DNA from: Tritonibacter multivorans
GTDB taxonomy: Bacteria > Pseudomonadota > Alphaproteobacteria > Rhodobacterales > Rhodobacteraceae
Reading direction: 5' to 3'
DNA: 64,000 nt
NCBI RefSeq assembly: GCF_001458415.1
Contig: NZ_CYSD01000020.1
Span: 62,001-126,000, forward strand
Part shown: piece by piece, positions 1 through 9,257 of the stretch
Position numbering within the stretch: the first letter of the stretch is position 1
How the letters are laid out: each line of letters begins with the position of its first letter
Notes under the pieces: generated by a model
The model's database searches: none
What the model was told of the DNA's origin: nothing
The model's input: only the letters and a program-made list of their open reading frames with translations
Translations under genes and position numbers: made by a program

Positions 1-939
1 GAAACCCTGTGGGAGCTGCGCGAACAGCCCAAACACCTGCTGATCATTGGTGGCGGCCCCATTGGCATGGAGATGGCGCAGGCGCATCGGCGTTTGGGGT
101 CCGAGGTCACGGTGATCGAGGCCGACAAAGCGCTGGGCCGGGATGACCCGGAAGCTGCAAGCCTTGTCATCGAGGCGCTGCGCGGCGAAGGCATATCGAT
201 CCGCGAGAAGACCTTTGCCGATGAGGTGCGCCAGGAGGGCGACGATATTATTGTGCAGACCCGCGACGGCGAAGCCCTTCGGGGCAGTCATCTGCTGGTC
301 GCCGTGGGCCGTGCCCCCAATACCGAAGGGCTGGACCTGAGCCGCGCGGGGGTGGAGACCACGCCGCAGGGCATTCGGGTCGATGCCAGCCTGCGCACCT
401 CCAATTCCCGCGTCTATGCCATTGGCGATGTGGCAGGGCAGGGGCAGTTCACCCATATGGCGGGCTATCATGCGGGTGTCATTATCCGGTCGATCCTGTT
501 TGGCCTGCCCGCCAAGGCCAAGACCGCCCATATCCCCCGTGCCACCTATACCGACCCGGAACTGGCACAGGTTGGCCTGACCGAGGCAGAAGCCCGCGAT
601 GCGCATGGCGATGCGCTGGAGATCGCGCGCTTTGATTATTCCCATAATGACCGCGCCATTGCGACACGCCAGACGCGCGGGTTTATTAAGGTGATGGTGG
701 TCAAAGGACGCCCCGTGGGGGCAACGATTGTGGGCCATCAGGCGGGGGAATTGATCGCCACCTGGTCCCTTGCCATCGCCAACCGCTTGAAGATGGGACA
801 AATTGCCGGCATGGTTGCGCCATATCCGACCATAGCAGAGCTTAACAAACGGGTTGCGGGCGCGTATTTCACGCCTAGGCTCTTTGAGAGTGACCGGGTC
901 AAACGGGTGGTACGCTTTGTTCAGAAGTGGCTGCCCTAG
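1..939 (+). CDS. FAD-dependent pyridine nucleotide-disulfide oxidoreductase, 5' end outside window
   Basis: The frame is open from base 1, so the N-terminal FAD domain lies outside the window. The visible 312 residues start with a dinucleotide-binding fold (LLIIGGGPIGMEMAQ, about residues 14-28). The second FAD motif follows (VYAIGDVAGQGQFTHMA, about 138), then the C-terminal dimerisation domain. The fold is that of dihydrolipoyl dehydrogenase and mercuric reductase. In lipoamide dehydrogenases the C-terminal catalytic motif is HPT; here it reads APYPTIAEL, so the usual His is missing and a lipoamide dehydrogenase role is unlikely. Whether a redox CxxxxC pair exists cannot be seen. The substrate is unknown. 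The histidine kinase gene starts 15 bp after the stop and is probably co-transcribed. Confidence 0.85.
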   Translation, partial: ETLWELREQPKHLLIIGGGPIGMEMAQAHRRLGSEVTVIEADKALGRDDPEAASLVIEALRGEGISIREKTFADEVRQEGDDIIVQTRDGEALRGSHLLVAVGRAPNTEGLDLSRAGVETTPQGIRVDASLRTSNSRVYAIGDVAGQGQFTHMAGYHAGVIIRSILFGLPAKAKTAHIPRATYTDPELAQVGLTEAEARDAHGDALEIARFDYSHNDRAIATRQTRGFIKVMVVKGRPVGATIVGHQAGELIATWSLAIANRLKMGQIAGMVAPYPTIAELNKRVAGAYFTPRLFESDRVKRVVRFVQKWLP

Positions 940-954
940 AGGGGGCGACGCCAC

Positions 955-2340
955 ATGCTGAACACGCTTTCGGGCCGTTTCCTGATTCTGACCACGGTTT
1001 TCGTGATGTTGGCCGAGATCCTGATCTTTGTGCCTTCGGTGTCGCGGTTCCGGCTGGATTACCTCAACAACCGGCTGGAACGGGCGCAGCTTGCGTCGCT
1101 GGCCCTGCTGGCGGATGACATGTTGGAGACCGAGCTGGAAGCCGAGCTTCTGGCCAATGCGGGCGTCTTTAACGTGGTCTTGCGCCGCGATGAGATGCGC
1201 CAGCTGGTGCTGTCCTCGCCCATCCCGAAACCCATTGGGGACACGTTTGACTTGCGTATGGGCAGCGCCATGATGCTGATCCGCGATGCGATGATGCGGC
1301 TGGTCACGCCCGAAGAGCAGGTGATCCGGGTGATTGGCGCACCGGTACGCGAGGCGGGTCTGTTGATCGAGGTCACAATGGAAACCGGCCCGCTGAGGGC
1401 GGCGATGATCGATTATGGTCTGCGTATTCTGTTCCTCTCGGCGGTGATCTCGGTCCTGACGGCGCTGTTGCTGTTTGGGGCGGTGCGAATGGTGCTGGTA
1501 AAACCAATCAAAGGCGTGGTGGGCCATATGCAGCGCTATGCCCGCGCGCCCGAAGACGCCCGTGGGATCATCACTCCCAATGCAGGCGTGCGCGAGCTGC
1601 GCGAAGCCGAAGAGGCACTGCTGAGCCTGCAGACCGAACTGACTCAGGCGCTCAAACAAAAAGAACGTCTGGCGCAGCTGGGCGGAGCCGTGGCCAAGAT
1701 CAGCCATGACCTGCGCAATATCCTGACCTCGGCCCAGCTGTTCACCGACCGCATTGAAATGTCCGAGGACCCGCTGGTGCGGCGGCTGGCGCCGAAGCTG
1801 GTGAATTCCATCACCCGCGCGGTGTCGCTGTGCGAGGGCACGCTGGCCTTTGGCCGCGCCGAAGAACCCGCGCCGACCTTCTCTTTGGTGGCCTTGCATG
1901 AGGTCATTGATGACATCGCCGAAAGCGAAACACTGGCCGCCAAAGATGCGCCCGTTGAGATCCTCAATCAGGTGCCTGCCGGATCGACCCTGCGCGGCGA
2001 CAAGGAACAGATCTTCCGCATTGTGATGAATCTTGTGCGCAATGCCCGGCAAGCCATAGCGGCAACGGGCAAAGAGGGGCGCATTGCGGTGTCCTTGCGC
2101 GAAGACGACAGCGCCTGGTGGATTTTGGTCACCGACAATGGGCCGGGCCTGCCGAAGAAAGCACAGGATAATCTGTTCACCCCGTTTCAGGGGGGCGCGC
2201 GCAAAGGGGGCTCTGGTCTGGGGCTGGCCATCGCGGCAGAGCTGGCGCGCGGCCACGGCGGGTCGCTGGCGCTGGGCTGTACGGGGGCTGAGGGCACGGT
2301 GTTTGAGGTCTGCCTGCCCAAAGGCGACGGCACGCTCTGA
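955..2340 (+). CDS. Membrane sensor histidine kinase (orphan)
   Basis: 461 residues. A first membrane segment at about 8-28 and a second at about 156-180 enclose a periplasmic sensor of about 125 residues, followed by a HAMP-like linker. The dimerisation/phosphoacceptor helix carries KISHDLRN with the predicted phospho-His at 251. The ATPase domain shows the N box (NLVRNARQA), G1 (DNGPGLP) and G2 (GSGLGLAI), so the kinase should be active. No response regulator lies within the window next to it, so the partner must be elsewhere. It follows the oxidoreductase gene by 15 bp with GAGGGGGCG as a possible ribosome-binding site. The signal sensed is unknown. Confidence 0.88.
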   Translation: MLNTLSGRFLILTTVFVMLAEILIFVPSVSRFRLDYLNNRLERAQLASLALLADDMLETELEAELLANAGVFNVVLRRDEMRQLVLSSPIPKPIGDTFDLRMGSAMMLIRDAMMRLVTPEEQVIRVIGAPVREAGLLIEVTMETGPLRAAMIDYGLRILFLSAVISVLTALLLFGAVRMVLVKPIKGVVGHMQRYARAPEDARGIITPNAGVRELREAEEALLSLQTELTQALKQKERLAQLGGAVAKISHDLRNILTSAQLFTDRIEMSEDPLVRRLAPKLVNSITRAVSLCEGTLAFGRAEEPAPTFSLVALHEVIDDIAESETLAAKDAPVEILNQVPAGSTLRGDKEQIFRIVMNLVRNARQAIAATGKEGRIAVSLREDDSAWWILVTDNGPGLPKKAQDNLFTPFQGGARKGGSGLGLAIAAELARGHGGSLALGCTGAEGTVFEVCLPKGDGTL

Positions 2341-2441
2341 GGCTTGAAGAAAAGACAAATGCGCGGAGCCATAAAAATAAGGGGTTTGCGGGGGATTTGG
2401 AATTTATCTTCGAGAAACTACAGAAAACTGCGTTTTGGGGG

Positions 2442-2469
2442 TTGCGACTCCTCCGGACTAGCCTTAGAC
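2442..2469 (+). promoter_or_regulatory. Sigma-70-type promoter of tRNA-Arg
   Basis: TTGCGA at 2442-2447, a 16-bp spacer, and TTAGAC at 2464-2469, ending 14 bp before the tRNA. The tRNA-Met gene at 30 kb has the same arrangement (TTGACC, 16 bp, TTAGAA), which supports the call. Confidence 0.65.
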
Positions 2470-2483
2470 ACCGGCTCCACAGT

Positions 2484-2560
2484 GGACCGATAGCTCAGCT
2501 GGATAGAGTACTTGACTACGAATCAAGGGGTCGGGGGTTCGAATCCTCCTCGGTCCGCCA
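2484..2560 (+). tRNA. tRNA-Arg (anticodon ACG)
   Basis: 77 nt with a complete cloverleaf. The acceptor stem GGACCGA pairs with TCGGTCC, followed by discriminator G and an encoded CCA. The D-loop is AGCTCAGCTGGATAGAG, the anticodon stem CTTGA/TCAAG holds loop CTACGAA, and the T-arm loop is TTCGAAT. Anticodon ACG (read as ICG after deamination) decodes the CGN arginine codons. Confidence 0.97.
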
Positions 2561-2564
2561 CTGT

Positions 2565-2629
2565 CCTCCCTCCGGGGTAAGCACGACAGAACAGGCCTAA
2601 GGGCCGCATCTTACAAATCTCATCCAGCG
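2565..2629 (+). repeat. 65-bp repeat, copy 1 (tRNA-Arg 3' flank)
   Basis: Read base by base, 2565-2629 is the perfect reverse complement of 56015-56079. This copy starts 5 bp after the tRNA CCA end and does not include tRNA sequence. It contains the short palindrome-like core GGCCTAAGGGCC. No coding potential is convincing. Its nature is unknown: it may be a dispersed intergenic element or a conserved tRNA trailer. Confidence 0.85.
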
Positions 2630-3132
2630 ACGCACATTTCCAATATGTGGAATGAATGTCCAGTTTGCTTTTCTATGTCAGTCTGTGTCAGCGCAGAGGC
2701 TGCCTTGCTGTCTGGGCAAGCAGAGCATGGATCCTTCGAGTGGTCGTGTCCTTCCCGGTCTCACAAAGCCGATGGGGCGCTCTGCGCCGCGCAGAAGATG
2801 GCCCCGAGCGCAGCAGAACGTAAGCTTGCTGATGACTGTTCCTACGTTTCGAATGCGCTTTGATCCAGCTGTGTCGCCACCTTTTGGTCGCTCTGTGGGG
2901 CGGATTTGGCGGATTTTACCGATAAGGTTCCGCCAGCGCGCGCAAAATTACACCGCCGTCCCAACGGTAGGGTTTCAGCAAGGCGGTTAAACGTATAATC
3001 TTGAGCGCGAAGATATTGCCTCTCCTTCCGGTTTGGCATACTACGGCATACAAATAGCTTGGCCCTGACTCGCCAGACCTCCTCTGTCCCGCCGCGTTCA
3101 AGCTGTGTTCACGCTAAACTTTCGAGGCCGTC
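2630..3132. other. Noncoding leader upstream of acnB, nothing recognised
   Basis: About 500 bp between the repeat and the aconitase start. Several 60-110 codon frames on both strands overlap one another, have unlike codon use and match nothing I recognise. The acnB promoter is presumably here, but I could not pick one with confidence. Confidence 0.5.
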
Positions 3133-5922
3133 ATGACATTGTATACTGACTACCTAGCAGAAATCGAAACACGCAAAGAGCAGGGGCTTCACGCAAAGCC
3201 GATTGAAGATGCTGCTCTGGTCAGCGAGCTGATCGCCCAGATCAAGGACACCGGCAACGCAGAGCGCGAAGCGTCCTTGAACTTCTTCATCTACAACACG
3301 CTGCCCGGCACCACGAGCGCGGCGGGTGTAAAGGCGAAGTTCCTGAAAGAGATCATTCTGGGCGCAGAAGAAGTTGCGGAAATCACCCCGACCTTTGCGT
3401 TCGAGCTGCTGTCCCACATGAAGGGCGGCCCCTCGGTTGAGGTTCTCTTGGATCTGGCGCTGGGCGATGATGCGGCAACTGCTGCCAGCGCAGCCGAGGT
3501 TCTGAAGACCCAAGTCTTCCTCTATGAGGCCGACACCGACCGCCTGGACGCGGCCTACAAAGCCGGCAACGCAATTGCCAAGGAGCTGCTGGAAAGCTAC
3601 GCCAAGGCAGAATTCTTCACCAAGCTGCCCGAGGTCGAAGAAGAAATCAAAGTTGTCACCTTTATCGCTGGCATTGGTGATATTTCAACCGATCTGCTGT
3701 CGCCGGGTGCCGAAGCGCACTCCCGCGCGGACCGCGAACTGCATGGCAAATGCATGTGCTCTCCGGAAGATCAGGTTGCCATCCAAGAGCTGCAGAAACA
3801 GCACCCTGATGCGCGCGTCATGCTGATTGCGGAAAAAGGCACCATGGGTGTGGGCTCGTCCCGTATGTCCGGCGTGAACAACGTCGCACTGTGGACCGGT
3901 AAGAAAGCATCGCCTTACGTTCCCTTCGTCAATATCGCGCCTGTTGTTGCGGGCACAAACGGCATTTCGCCGATCTTCCTGACCACCGTTGGCGTGACCG
4001 GCGGCATCGGTATCGATCTGGACAACTGGGTCAAAAAGACCGATGCGGACGGCAATGTGGTTGTGGATGAAGACGGCGAAGCGGTTCTGGAAGAGGCCTA
4101 TTCTGTTGCCACCGGCACCGTGCTGACCATCAACACCAAAGACAAAACCCTGCTGGATGCAGACGGCAACGTGTTGAAAGACGTCTCTGCTGCCTTCACC
4201 CCGCAAAAGGTCGAGTTCATGAAGGCCGGCGGCTCTTACGCTGTGGTCTTTGGTAAGAAACTGCAGACATTTGCTGCCGCCGCATTGGGTCAGGACCTGA
4301 AATCCGCCTACGCGCCGTCCAAAGAAGTCTCCGTGGAAGGCCAAGGCCTGACCGCCGTTGAAAAGATCTTCAACCGCAATGCGCTGGGCACCACCCCGGG
4401 CGTGACCCTGCACGCGGGCTCTGATGTGCGCGTCAAAGTGAACGTTGTTGGCTCGCAAGACACCACCGGCCCGATGACCGCGCAGGAACTCGAGGCGATG
4501 GCGGCGACCGTGATCTCCCCGTCCGTGGACGTGGGCTATCAGTCCGGCTGTCACACCGCGTCTGTTTGGGACAAGAAGGCACAGGCCAATATCCCGAAAC
4601 TGATGAAGTTCATGAATGATTTCGGCCTCGTCACCGCGCGTGACCCGAAGGGCGAATACCATTCCATGACCGACGTGATCCACAAGGTGCTGAACGACAT
4701 CACCGTGGATGACTGGGACATCATTGTGGGCGGCGACAGCCACACCCGCATGTCCAAAGGCGTGGCCTTTGGTGCGGACTCTGGCACTGTGGCACTGGCA
4801 CTGGCAACCGGTGAAGCGGCGATGCCGATCCCGGAATCTGTCAAAGTGACCTTCAAGGGCCAAATGGCAGAGCACATGGATTTCCGCGATGTGGTGCACG
4901 CCACCCAAGCGCAGATGCTGAAGCAACACGGCGACAACGTCTTCCAGGGCCGCGTCATCGAAGTTCACATCGGCACCCTGCTGGCGGATCAGGCCTTCAC
5001 CTTCACCGACTGGACCGCAGAAATGAAGGCGAAAGCCTCTGTCTGTATTTCCAACGATGAAACGCTGATCGGGTCTCTGGAACTGGCCAAGAGCCGTATT
5101 CAGATCATGATCGACAAAGGCATGGAAAACGCCGCTGGCACGCTGCAGGGTCTGATCGACAAAGCAGATGCACGCATTGCCGAAATCCAGTCTGGTGAGA
5201 AAACAGCGCTGGTGCCGGATGCCAACGCCAAATACTTTGCCGAAGTGGTTGTTGATCTGGACGAAATCGTTGAGCCGATGATCGCTGACCCGGACGTCAA
5301 CAACGAAGACGTGTCCAAGCGCTATACCCACGACACCATCCGCCCTGTGTCTTACTACAAGGCCGAGAAGAAGGTTGATCTGGGCTTTGTGGGCTCCTGC
5401 ATGGTGCACAAGGGTGACATCAAGATCGTCGCGCAGATGCTGAAGAACCTCGAAAAGCTGAATGGCAAAGTCGAGTTCAAAGCACCGCTGGTTGTGGCTG
5501 CGCCGACCTACAACATCATTGATGAGCTGAAAGAAGAGGGCGACTGGGACATCCTGCAGCGCTACTCTGGCTTCACCTTTGATGACATGTTCCCGAAAAC
5601 TCAGGCCCGTACCGAGTATGAGAACATTCTCTATCTCGAGCGTCCGGGTTGCAGCCTCTGCATGGGCAACCAGGAAAAAGCGGCCAAGGGTGATACGGTT
5701 CTTGCCACCTCGACCCGCCTGTTCCAGGGCCGCGTTGTGGGGGATCTGCCCGAGAAGAAAGGCGAAAGCCTGCTCGGCTCTACCCCGCTTGTGGTGCTGG
5801 CCGCCATTCTGGGCCGCACGCCGACGCTGGAAGAGTACAAGGCCGCTGTTGAAGGCATCAACCTGACCAAATTCGCGCCGCCGCTGCAGGCGCCGTCGAC
5901 CACGAAGTCTGCGCATTTCTAA
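3133..5922 (+). CDS. acnB: Aconitate hydratase B
   Basis: 929 residues. It interconverts citrate and isocitrate in the cytosolic TCA cycle, and enterobacterial AcnB also handles 2-methylisocitrate. The first ~155 residues form the HEAT-like domain specific to AcnB (the N-terminus resembles E. coli AcnB, including the MKGGPSVEVLLDLAL helix). The swivel domain and catalytic domains follow. The three 4Fe-4S cysteines are visible as GSCMVHKG (C756) and PGCSLCMGNQ (C840, C843). The protein is about 60 residues longer than the E. coli enzyme; one insertion of about 25 residues lies between the first and second cysteine. It is a single gene with its own terminator. Codon use is strongly biased, as expected for a highly expressed gene. 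Confidence 0.96.
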   Translation: MTLYTDYLAEIETRKEQGLHAKPIEDAALVSELIAQIKDTGNAEREASLNFFIYNTLPGTTSAAGVKAKFLKEIILGAEEVAEITPTFAFELLSHMKGGPSVEVLLDLALGDDAATAASAAEVLKTQVFLYEADTDRLDAAYKAGNAIAKELLESYAKAEFFTKLPEVEEEIKVVTFIAGIGDISTDLLSPGAEAHSRADRELHGKCMCSPEDQVAIQELQKQHPDARVMLIAEKGTMGVGSSRMSGVNNVALWTGKKASPYVPFVNIAPVVAGTNGISPIFLTTVGVTGGIGIDLDNWVKKTDADGNVVVDEDGEAVLEEAYSVATGTVLTINTKDKTLLDADGNVLKDVSAAFTPQKVEFMKAGGSYAVVFGKKLQTFAAAALGQDLKSAYAPSKEVSVEGQGLTAVEKIFNRNALGTTPGVTLHAGSDVRVKVNVVGSQDTTGPMTAQELEAMAATVISPSVDVGYQSGCHTASVWDKKAQANIPKLMKFMNDFGLVTARDPKGEYHSMTDVIHKVLNDITVDDWDIIVGGDSHTRMSKGVAFGADSGTVALALATGEAAMPIPESVKVTFKGQMAEHMDFRDVVHATQAQMLKQHGDNVFQGRVIEVHIGTLLADQAFTFTDWTAEMKAKASVCISNDETLIGSLELAKSRIQIMIDKGMENAAGTLQGLIDKADARIAEIQSGEKTALVPDANAKYFAEVVVDLDEIVEPMIADPDVNNEDVSKRYTHDTIRPVSYYKAEKKVDLGFVGSCMVHKGDIKIVAQMLKNLEKLNGKVEFKAPLVVAAPTYNIIDELKEEGDWDILQRYSGFTFDDMFPKTQARTEYENILYLERPGCSLCMGNQEKAAKGDTVLATSTRLFQGRVVGDLPEKKGESLLGSTPLVVLAAILGRTPTLEEYKAAVEGINLTKFAPPLQAPSTTKSAHF

Positions 5923-5943
5923 GTCGAACGACATAAAGAACAG

Positions 5944-5977
5944 AGGCCGCGTAGGGACACCGTCGCGGCCTTTTTTA
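5944..5977 (+). terminator. Rho-independent terminator of acnB
   Basis: AGGCCGCG (5944-5951) pairs with CGCGGCCT (5964-5971) across a 12-nt loop and runs into a T tract. It lies 22 bp after the acnB stop. Confidence 0.88.
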
Positions 5978-6014
5978 TTGGGGCTGGTGTTTTGGGGGCT
6001 GGACGGGCGTCAGG

Positions 6015-6893
6015 TCAGACCAGCGTCTGGACCCAATTGCAGAACTGGCGGACCTCTTCGGTCTGACTGGAGCGCTCGCTCAGCACAACATAATGCGCGC
6101 GGCGTTTGGGCAGGCGCAGGGTGGTTGGGGCCACCACACGCCCTTGGTCCAGAAACGGGCGGGCAAAGCTTTCCAGCACCATGGTCAGCCCGCGTTCGGC
6201 GGCAACGATCTGCAGCGCGATCATAGAGCTGTCGACTTTGAACCAGTCAGGGCCGGGCACCAGATCCAGCTCGTGCAGTTCGGCAAGGCGGCTCCAGTCG
6301 GTTTCTGATCCAATGATCTGCACCACATCGCTGGTGGTCAGATCCTCAAGCGTGGGCTCGGTCCCAAATCGGGCGGCGTAATCCGCACGGCAGACGGGGA
6401 TTGCGAACTCGTGCCCGAGATGCACCACATGGCCGTCTGCCCAATCGCCCTGACCATAGCGAATGTCCACATCCAGTGCCTCATCATCAAAGCGATCCGC
6501 CCAGACCGAGGTGGTCATCTGCACCTGAATGTCGGGGTGCTGCGCTTTAAATTCGCTCAGGCGGGGGGCAATCACCAGTGCCGCAAAGGAGATCGAGGCC
6601 CGCACCCGCACCAGCCGCTTCCGCCCTTTGCCGAACAGACCGCTGGTGGCAATCGCCATATCTTCAAAGGATTTGCGCACCACCTGACTGTAGGCGACGC
6701 CGTTTTCGGTCAGCTGCACGCCGCGCGGCAGGCGGCGGAAAAGCTGCGTGTCCAGATGTTTTTCCAGATGGCGGATCTGTTGGCTGACGGCGGCCGAGGT
6801 CAGCCCCAGCTCATCTGCGGCTGTGGCGAAGCTTGAATGGCGGGCGGCGGCCTCAAAGGCGCGCAGCCAGGTGACATGGGGCAGGTCTTTCAT
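6015..6893 (-). CDS. LysR-family transcriptional regulator, GcvA-like
   Basis: 292 residues. The N-terminal winged helix-turn-helix (about 8-65) contains FATAADELGLTSAAVSQQIR and LEKHLDTQLFRR. The C-terminal part is the two-lobed LysR substrate-binding domain. The N-terminal wording (LPHVTWLRAFEAAARH) is typical of the GcvA-like subgroup. It is divergent from the GMC oxidoreductase gene with a 104-bp gap, so it probably controls that gene and itself. The effector is unknown. Confidence 0.88.
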   Translation of the reverse strand: MKDLPHVTWLRAFEAAARHSSFATAADELGLTSAAVSQQIRHLEKHLDTQLFRRLPRGVQLTENGVAYSQVVRKSFEDMAIATSGLFGKGRKRLVRVRASISFAALVIAPRLSEFKAQHPDIQVQMTTSVWADRFDDEALDVDIRYGQGDWADGHVVHLGHEFAIPVCRADYAARFGTEPTLEDLTTSDVVQIIGSETDWSRLAELHELDLVPGPDWFKVDSSMIALQIVAAERGLTMVLESFARPFLDQGRVVAPTTLRLPKRRAHYVVLSERSSQTEEVRQFCNWVQTLV

Positions 6894-6997
6894 AGGTAAG
6901 ACCTAATCAGATTTAGGTCTTAGGGTCAAAAAGCATTGTTTGAACAACCCCTGCAAAAAGCAGAAATCTGGGGTGTTTCCCAAAGGCAGCATCCCTC

Positions 6998-8647
6998 ATG
7001 ACACAGACATACGATTTCATCATCATTGGCGCCGGTTCCGCCGGCTGCGTTCTGGCCGACCGACTGTCCGCAAATGGCCGGTTTGAGGTGCTGCTGATCG
7101 AGGCAGGCGGCAGCGATCTGCACCCCTGGATCAAGGTGCCGCTGGGCTATGGGATGACCTTTTCCGACCCCAAGGTAAACTGGCGCTATAACGCCGCCTC
7201 GGATCCGGGCCTGAAAGGGCGCGAGGCCTATTGGCCGCGCGGCAAGGTGATTGGCGGGTCCAGCTCGATCAATGCGATGGCATACGTGCGCGGTCTGCCG
7301 CATGACTTTGATGACTGGGAAGCTGCGGGTGCGACGGGCTGGAACTGGGACAATGTGCGCGCCACCTATGATGCGCTGGAAACCACGGACGAACCGGCAG
7401 AGGACGGCAGCCGCCGCCTGCGGGGCAAGGGCCCAATCCACGTCAGCGACCTGACCCACGAGATGAACCCCTTTAGCGAACATTTCCTGAGCGCGGCTGA
7501 AGATATGGGCTGGCGTGTGCTGGAAGATATGAACGGTGCCGCGCCGCAGGGCAGCAACCTCGTGCCGGGCGAAGGCCTGGGCTATGTGCGATCGACCGTG
7601 AAAAACGGGATGCGCTGGTCGTCGGCGGATGCTTTCCTGCGCCCGGCGCTGAAGCGCAAGAATCTGACCGTGGCCAAAGGCGCGCTGGTCGAAAAGGTGC
7701 TGACCGAAAACGGTGCGGCGACCGGTGTCCGCTTTACCCAGCGGGGCGCGCAGGTCGAGGCCCGCGCGGGCCGCGAGGTGATCCTGTCCGCAGGCGCGAT
7801 CAATTCGCCGCAGCTGCTGCAACTGTCGGGCATTGGCCCGTCGGACCTGCTGAAAGCCAAGGGGATTGAGGTGGTCCAAGACCTGAGCCAGGTTGGGCGC
7901 GGTCTGCAGGACCATCTGGCGGTCTGTCATTTCTACTGGGCCAACGAGAAGACCCTGAACGCCAAGCTGGGATCGCTGTGGGGGCAGGGGCTGGCGGCGC
8001 TGCGCTATGCGCTCACGCGTGGTGGGCCGCTGAGCGTTCCGGTGAACCAGACCAGTGGCTTTGTCCGCACCGAAGGCGCGGCGCAACCGGATGTGCAGGT
8101 CTATGCCAATCCCGCATCCTACTACACCACACCGGGTGGCAAGCCGCATATCGACAAGGGCAATGGGTTCCTTTTGTGCATGCAGCCTTGCCGTCCGACC
8201 AGCCGGGGCGAGATTTCGATCCAATCCGCCGATCCGCGGGAAGCGCCGGTTATTCAGCCTAATTCGCTGGCCACCGAGGAAGACCGCGCCATTGCGATCA
8301 AATCGAGCCACCTGTTGCAGCAGATGGCCATGACGCCGTCGATGCAGGCCGTGACCACCGAGCGGCGCAGCCCGGATATTGTGCCAATGGATGACGATGC
8401 GCTGCTGGAAAACTTCCGCGCGCGGTCCGGGTCGGTTTTCCACGCGTCCTGCACCGCGCGTATGGGCCAGACGGCCCGCGATTCTGTTCTGGATTCGCGT
8501 CTGCGGGTGCATGGGGTGCGGGGGCTGCGGGTGATTGATGCCTCGGCCTTCCCGAATGTGACCTCTGGCAATACCAATGCGCCGACCATGATGCTGGCGG
8601 CGCGTGGGGCAGAGCTGGTGCTGGAGGATCACGCGCTGGCCAGCTGA
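6998..8647 (+). CDS. GMC-family FAD-dependent oxidoreductase (choline dehydrogenase-like)
   Basis: 549 residues. The ADP-binding motif is at the N-terminus ([17 protein letters not shown]). Both GMC signatures are present: [21 protein letters not shown] broken over about residues 79-99, and [17 protein letters not shown] at about 264-280. The C-terminal FAD/catalytic region has [10 protein letters not shown] and [18 protein letters not shown]. Family members oxidise primary alcohols such as choline, glucose or long-chain alcohols. No betaine aldehyde dehydrogenase, BetI or choline transporter is adjacent, so naming it betA is not justified. The divergent LysR gene is the likely regulator. Confidence 0.88.
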   Translation: MTQTYDFIIIGAGSAGCVLADRLSANGRFEVLLIEAGGSDLHPWIKVPLGYGMTFSDPKVNWRYNAASDPGLKGREAYWPRGKVIGGSSSINAMAYVRGLPHDFDDWEAAGATGWNWDNVRATYDALETTDEPAEDGSRRLRGKGPIHVSDLTHEMNPFSEHFLSAAEDMGWRVLEDMNGAAPQGSNLVPGEGLGYVRSTVKNGMRWSSADAFLRPALKRKNLTVAKGALVEKVLTENGAATGVRFTQRGAQVEARAGREVILSAGAINSPQLLQLSGIGPSDLLKAKGIEVVQDLSQVGRGLQDHLAVCHFYWANEKTLNAKLGSLWGQGLAALRYALTRGGPLSVPVNQTSGFVRTEGAAQPDVQVYANPASYYTTPGGKPHIDKGNGFLLCMQPCRPTSRGEISIQSADPREAPVIQPNSLATEEDRAIAIKSSHLLQQMAMTPSMQAVTTERRSPDIVPMDDDALLENFRARSGSVFHASCTARMGQTARDSVLDSRLRVHGVRGLRVIDASAFPNVTSGNTNAPTMMLAARGAELVLEDHALAS

Positions 8648-8673
8648 GTGCTGAAATCTGCCGTGGACGATTC

Positions 8674-8714
8674 GAGTCGCACCGTCGTTTTGAACGATTG
8701 TGCGGCTCTTTTTT
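8674..8714 (+). terminator. Rho-independent terminator after the GMC oxidoreductase
   Basis: An imperfect stem (GAGTCGCACCGTCG with CGATTGTGCGGCTC, using G-T pairs) is followed by a T-rich tract, 27 bp after the stop codon. Confidence 0.7.
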
Positions 8715-8944
8715 GTGCATCGGCCGACGGACCTTTGGGCGGAGCAGGTTGCAGAATTGCGCCGAAGACCCCATCTTAAGGTGTAAGGAATGCGGCGCAG
8801 ACAAGGCCGCAATACCCCTGATACATGGCGGTTGAGGGCGGGGCTTGCACCCAATCTGCCATCCGCGTATTGCCGGACGTCTTGCGGCGCGGCATCTGCG
8901 CCAGGGTGAAATTGTCCACAGGTAAGCGGCGCTTCTGTTGGTAA

Positions 8945-8985
8945 CTATATGTTGACAATTTTGCCATCAATGCGTCTATATAGTG
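8945..8985 (+). promoter_or_regulatory. nrd promoter with two NrdR-like boxes
   Basis: Two box cores, CTATATGTTG (8945-8954) and CTATATAGTG (8976-8985), each match 9 of 10 positions of the published NrdR core CwATATaTwG. Their starts are 31 bp apart, three helical turns, the usual NrdR spacing. A strong promoter overlaps them: TTGACA (8952-8957), a 17-bp spacer and TCTATA (8975-8980). NrdR, the ATP/dATP-sensing repressor of ribonucleotide reductase genes, is therefore predicted to block this promoter. The nrdR gene is not in the window. Confidence 0.72.
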
Positions 8986-9150
8986 GTGCTTCGGTTCTTC
9001 CGGGATGCCCTGGGAGCTGAGAGGGAAGCCGGTGAAAATCCGGCGCTGCCCCCGCAACTGTTAGTGGTGAGCAATGCCGGAAAAGCCACTGGGACAAGGG
9101 TCCTGGGAAGGTCGGCGGCGCGTGAAGCCACGAGTCAGGAGACCTGCCGC
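8984..9150 (+). ncRNA. Cobalamin riboswitch upstream of nrdHIEF
   Basis: The conserved parts of the AdoCbl riboswitch appear in order: GGTGCTTCGG at the 5' end, GGGAAGCCGGTGAAAATCC, GCTGCCCCCGCAACTGT, AGCCACTGGG, and the B12 box GAGTCAGGAGACCTGCC at 9132-9148. The leader runs about 110 nt further to nrdH. Such switches in front of B12-independent reductases lower expression when cobalamin is plentiful, which implies a B12-dependent class II enzyme (NrdJ) elsewhere in the genome. Confidence 0.95.
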
Positions 9151-9257
9151 AAGCATGGAATAACCACGAACGGTGGGTTCGGGGATCTGGGTTCGGCAAG
9201 AAGGCTGCTCTTCTGTCGGAACGGTGCCCTTACCCCAAGACAAAGGATAGAGGACCA

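Noticed and set aside
2484-2629. tRNA-Arg as the attachment site of a genomic island ending near 56 kb
   Set aside because: The shared sequence is inverted, lies outside the tRNA, and the tRNA 3' end is not duplicated; no integrase gene is present.
3685-5934. 749-codon open frame antisense to acnB
   Set aside because: Shadow of the strongly codon-biased aconitase gene; no recognisable domain or start context.
6998-8647. Naming the GMC oxidoreductase betA (choline dehydrogenase)
   Set aside because: No betB, betI or choline transporter is nearby; many GMC paralogues in roseobacters act on other alcohols.
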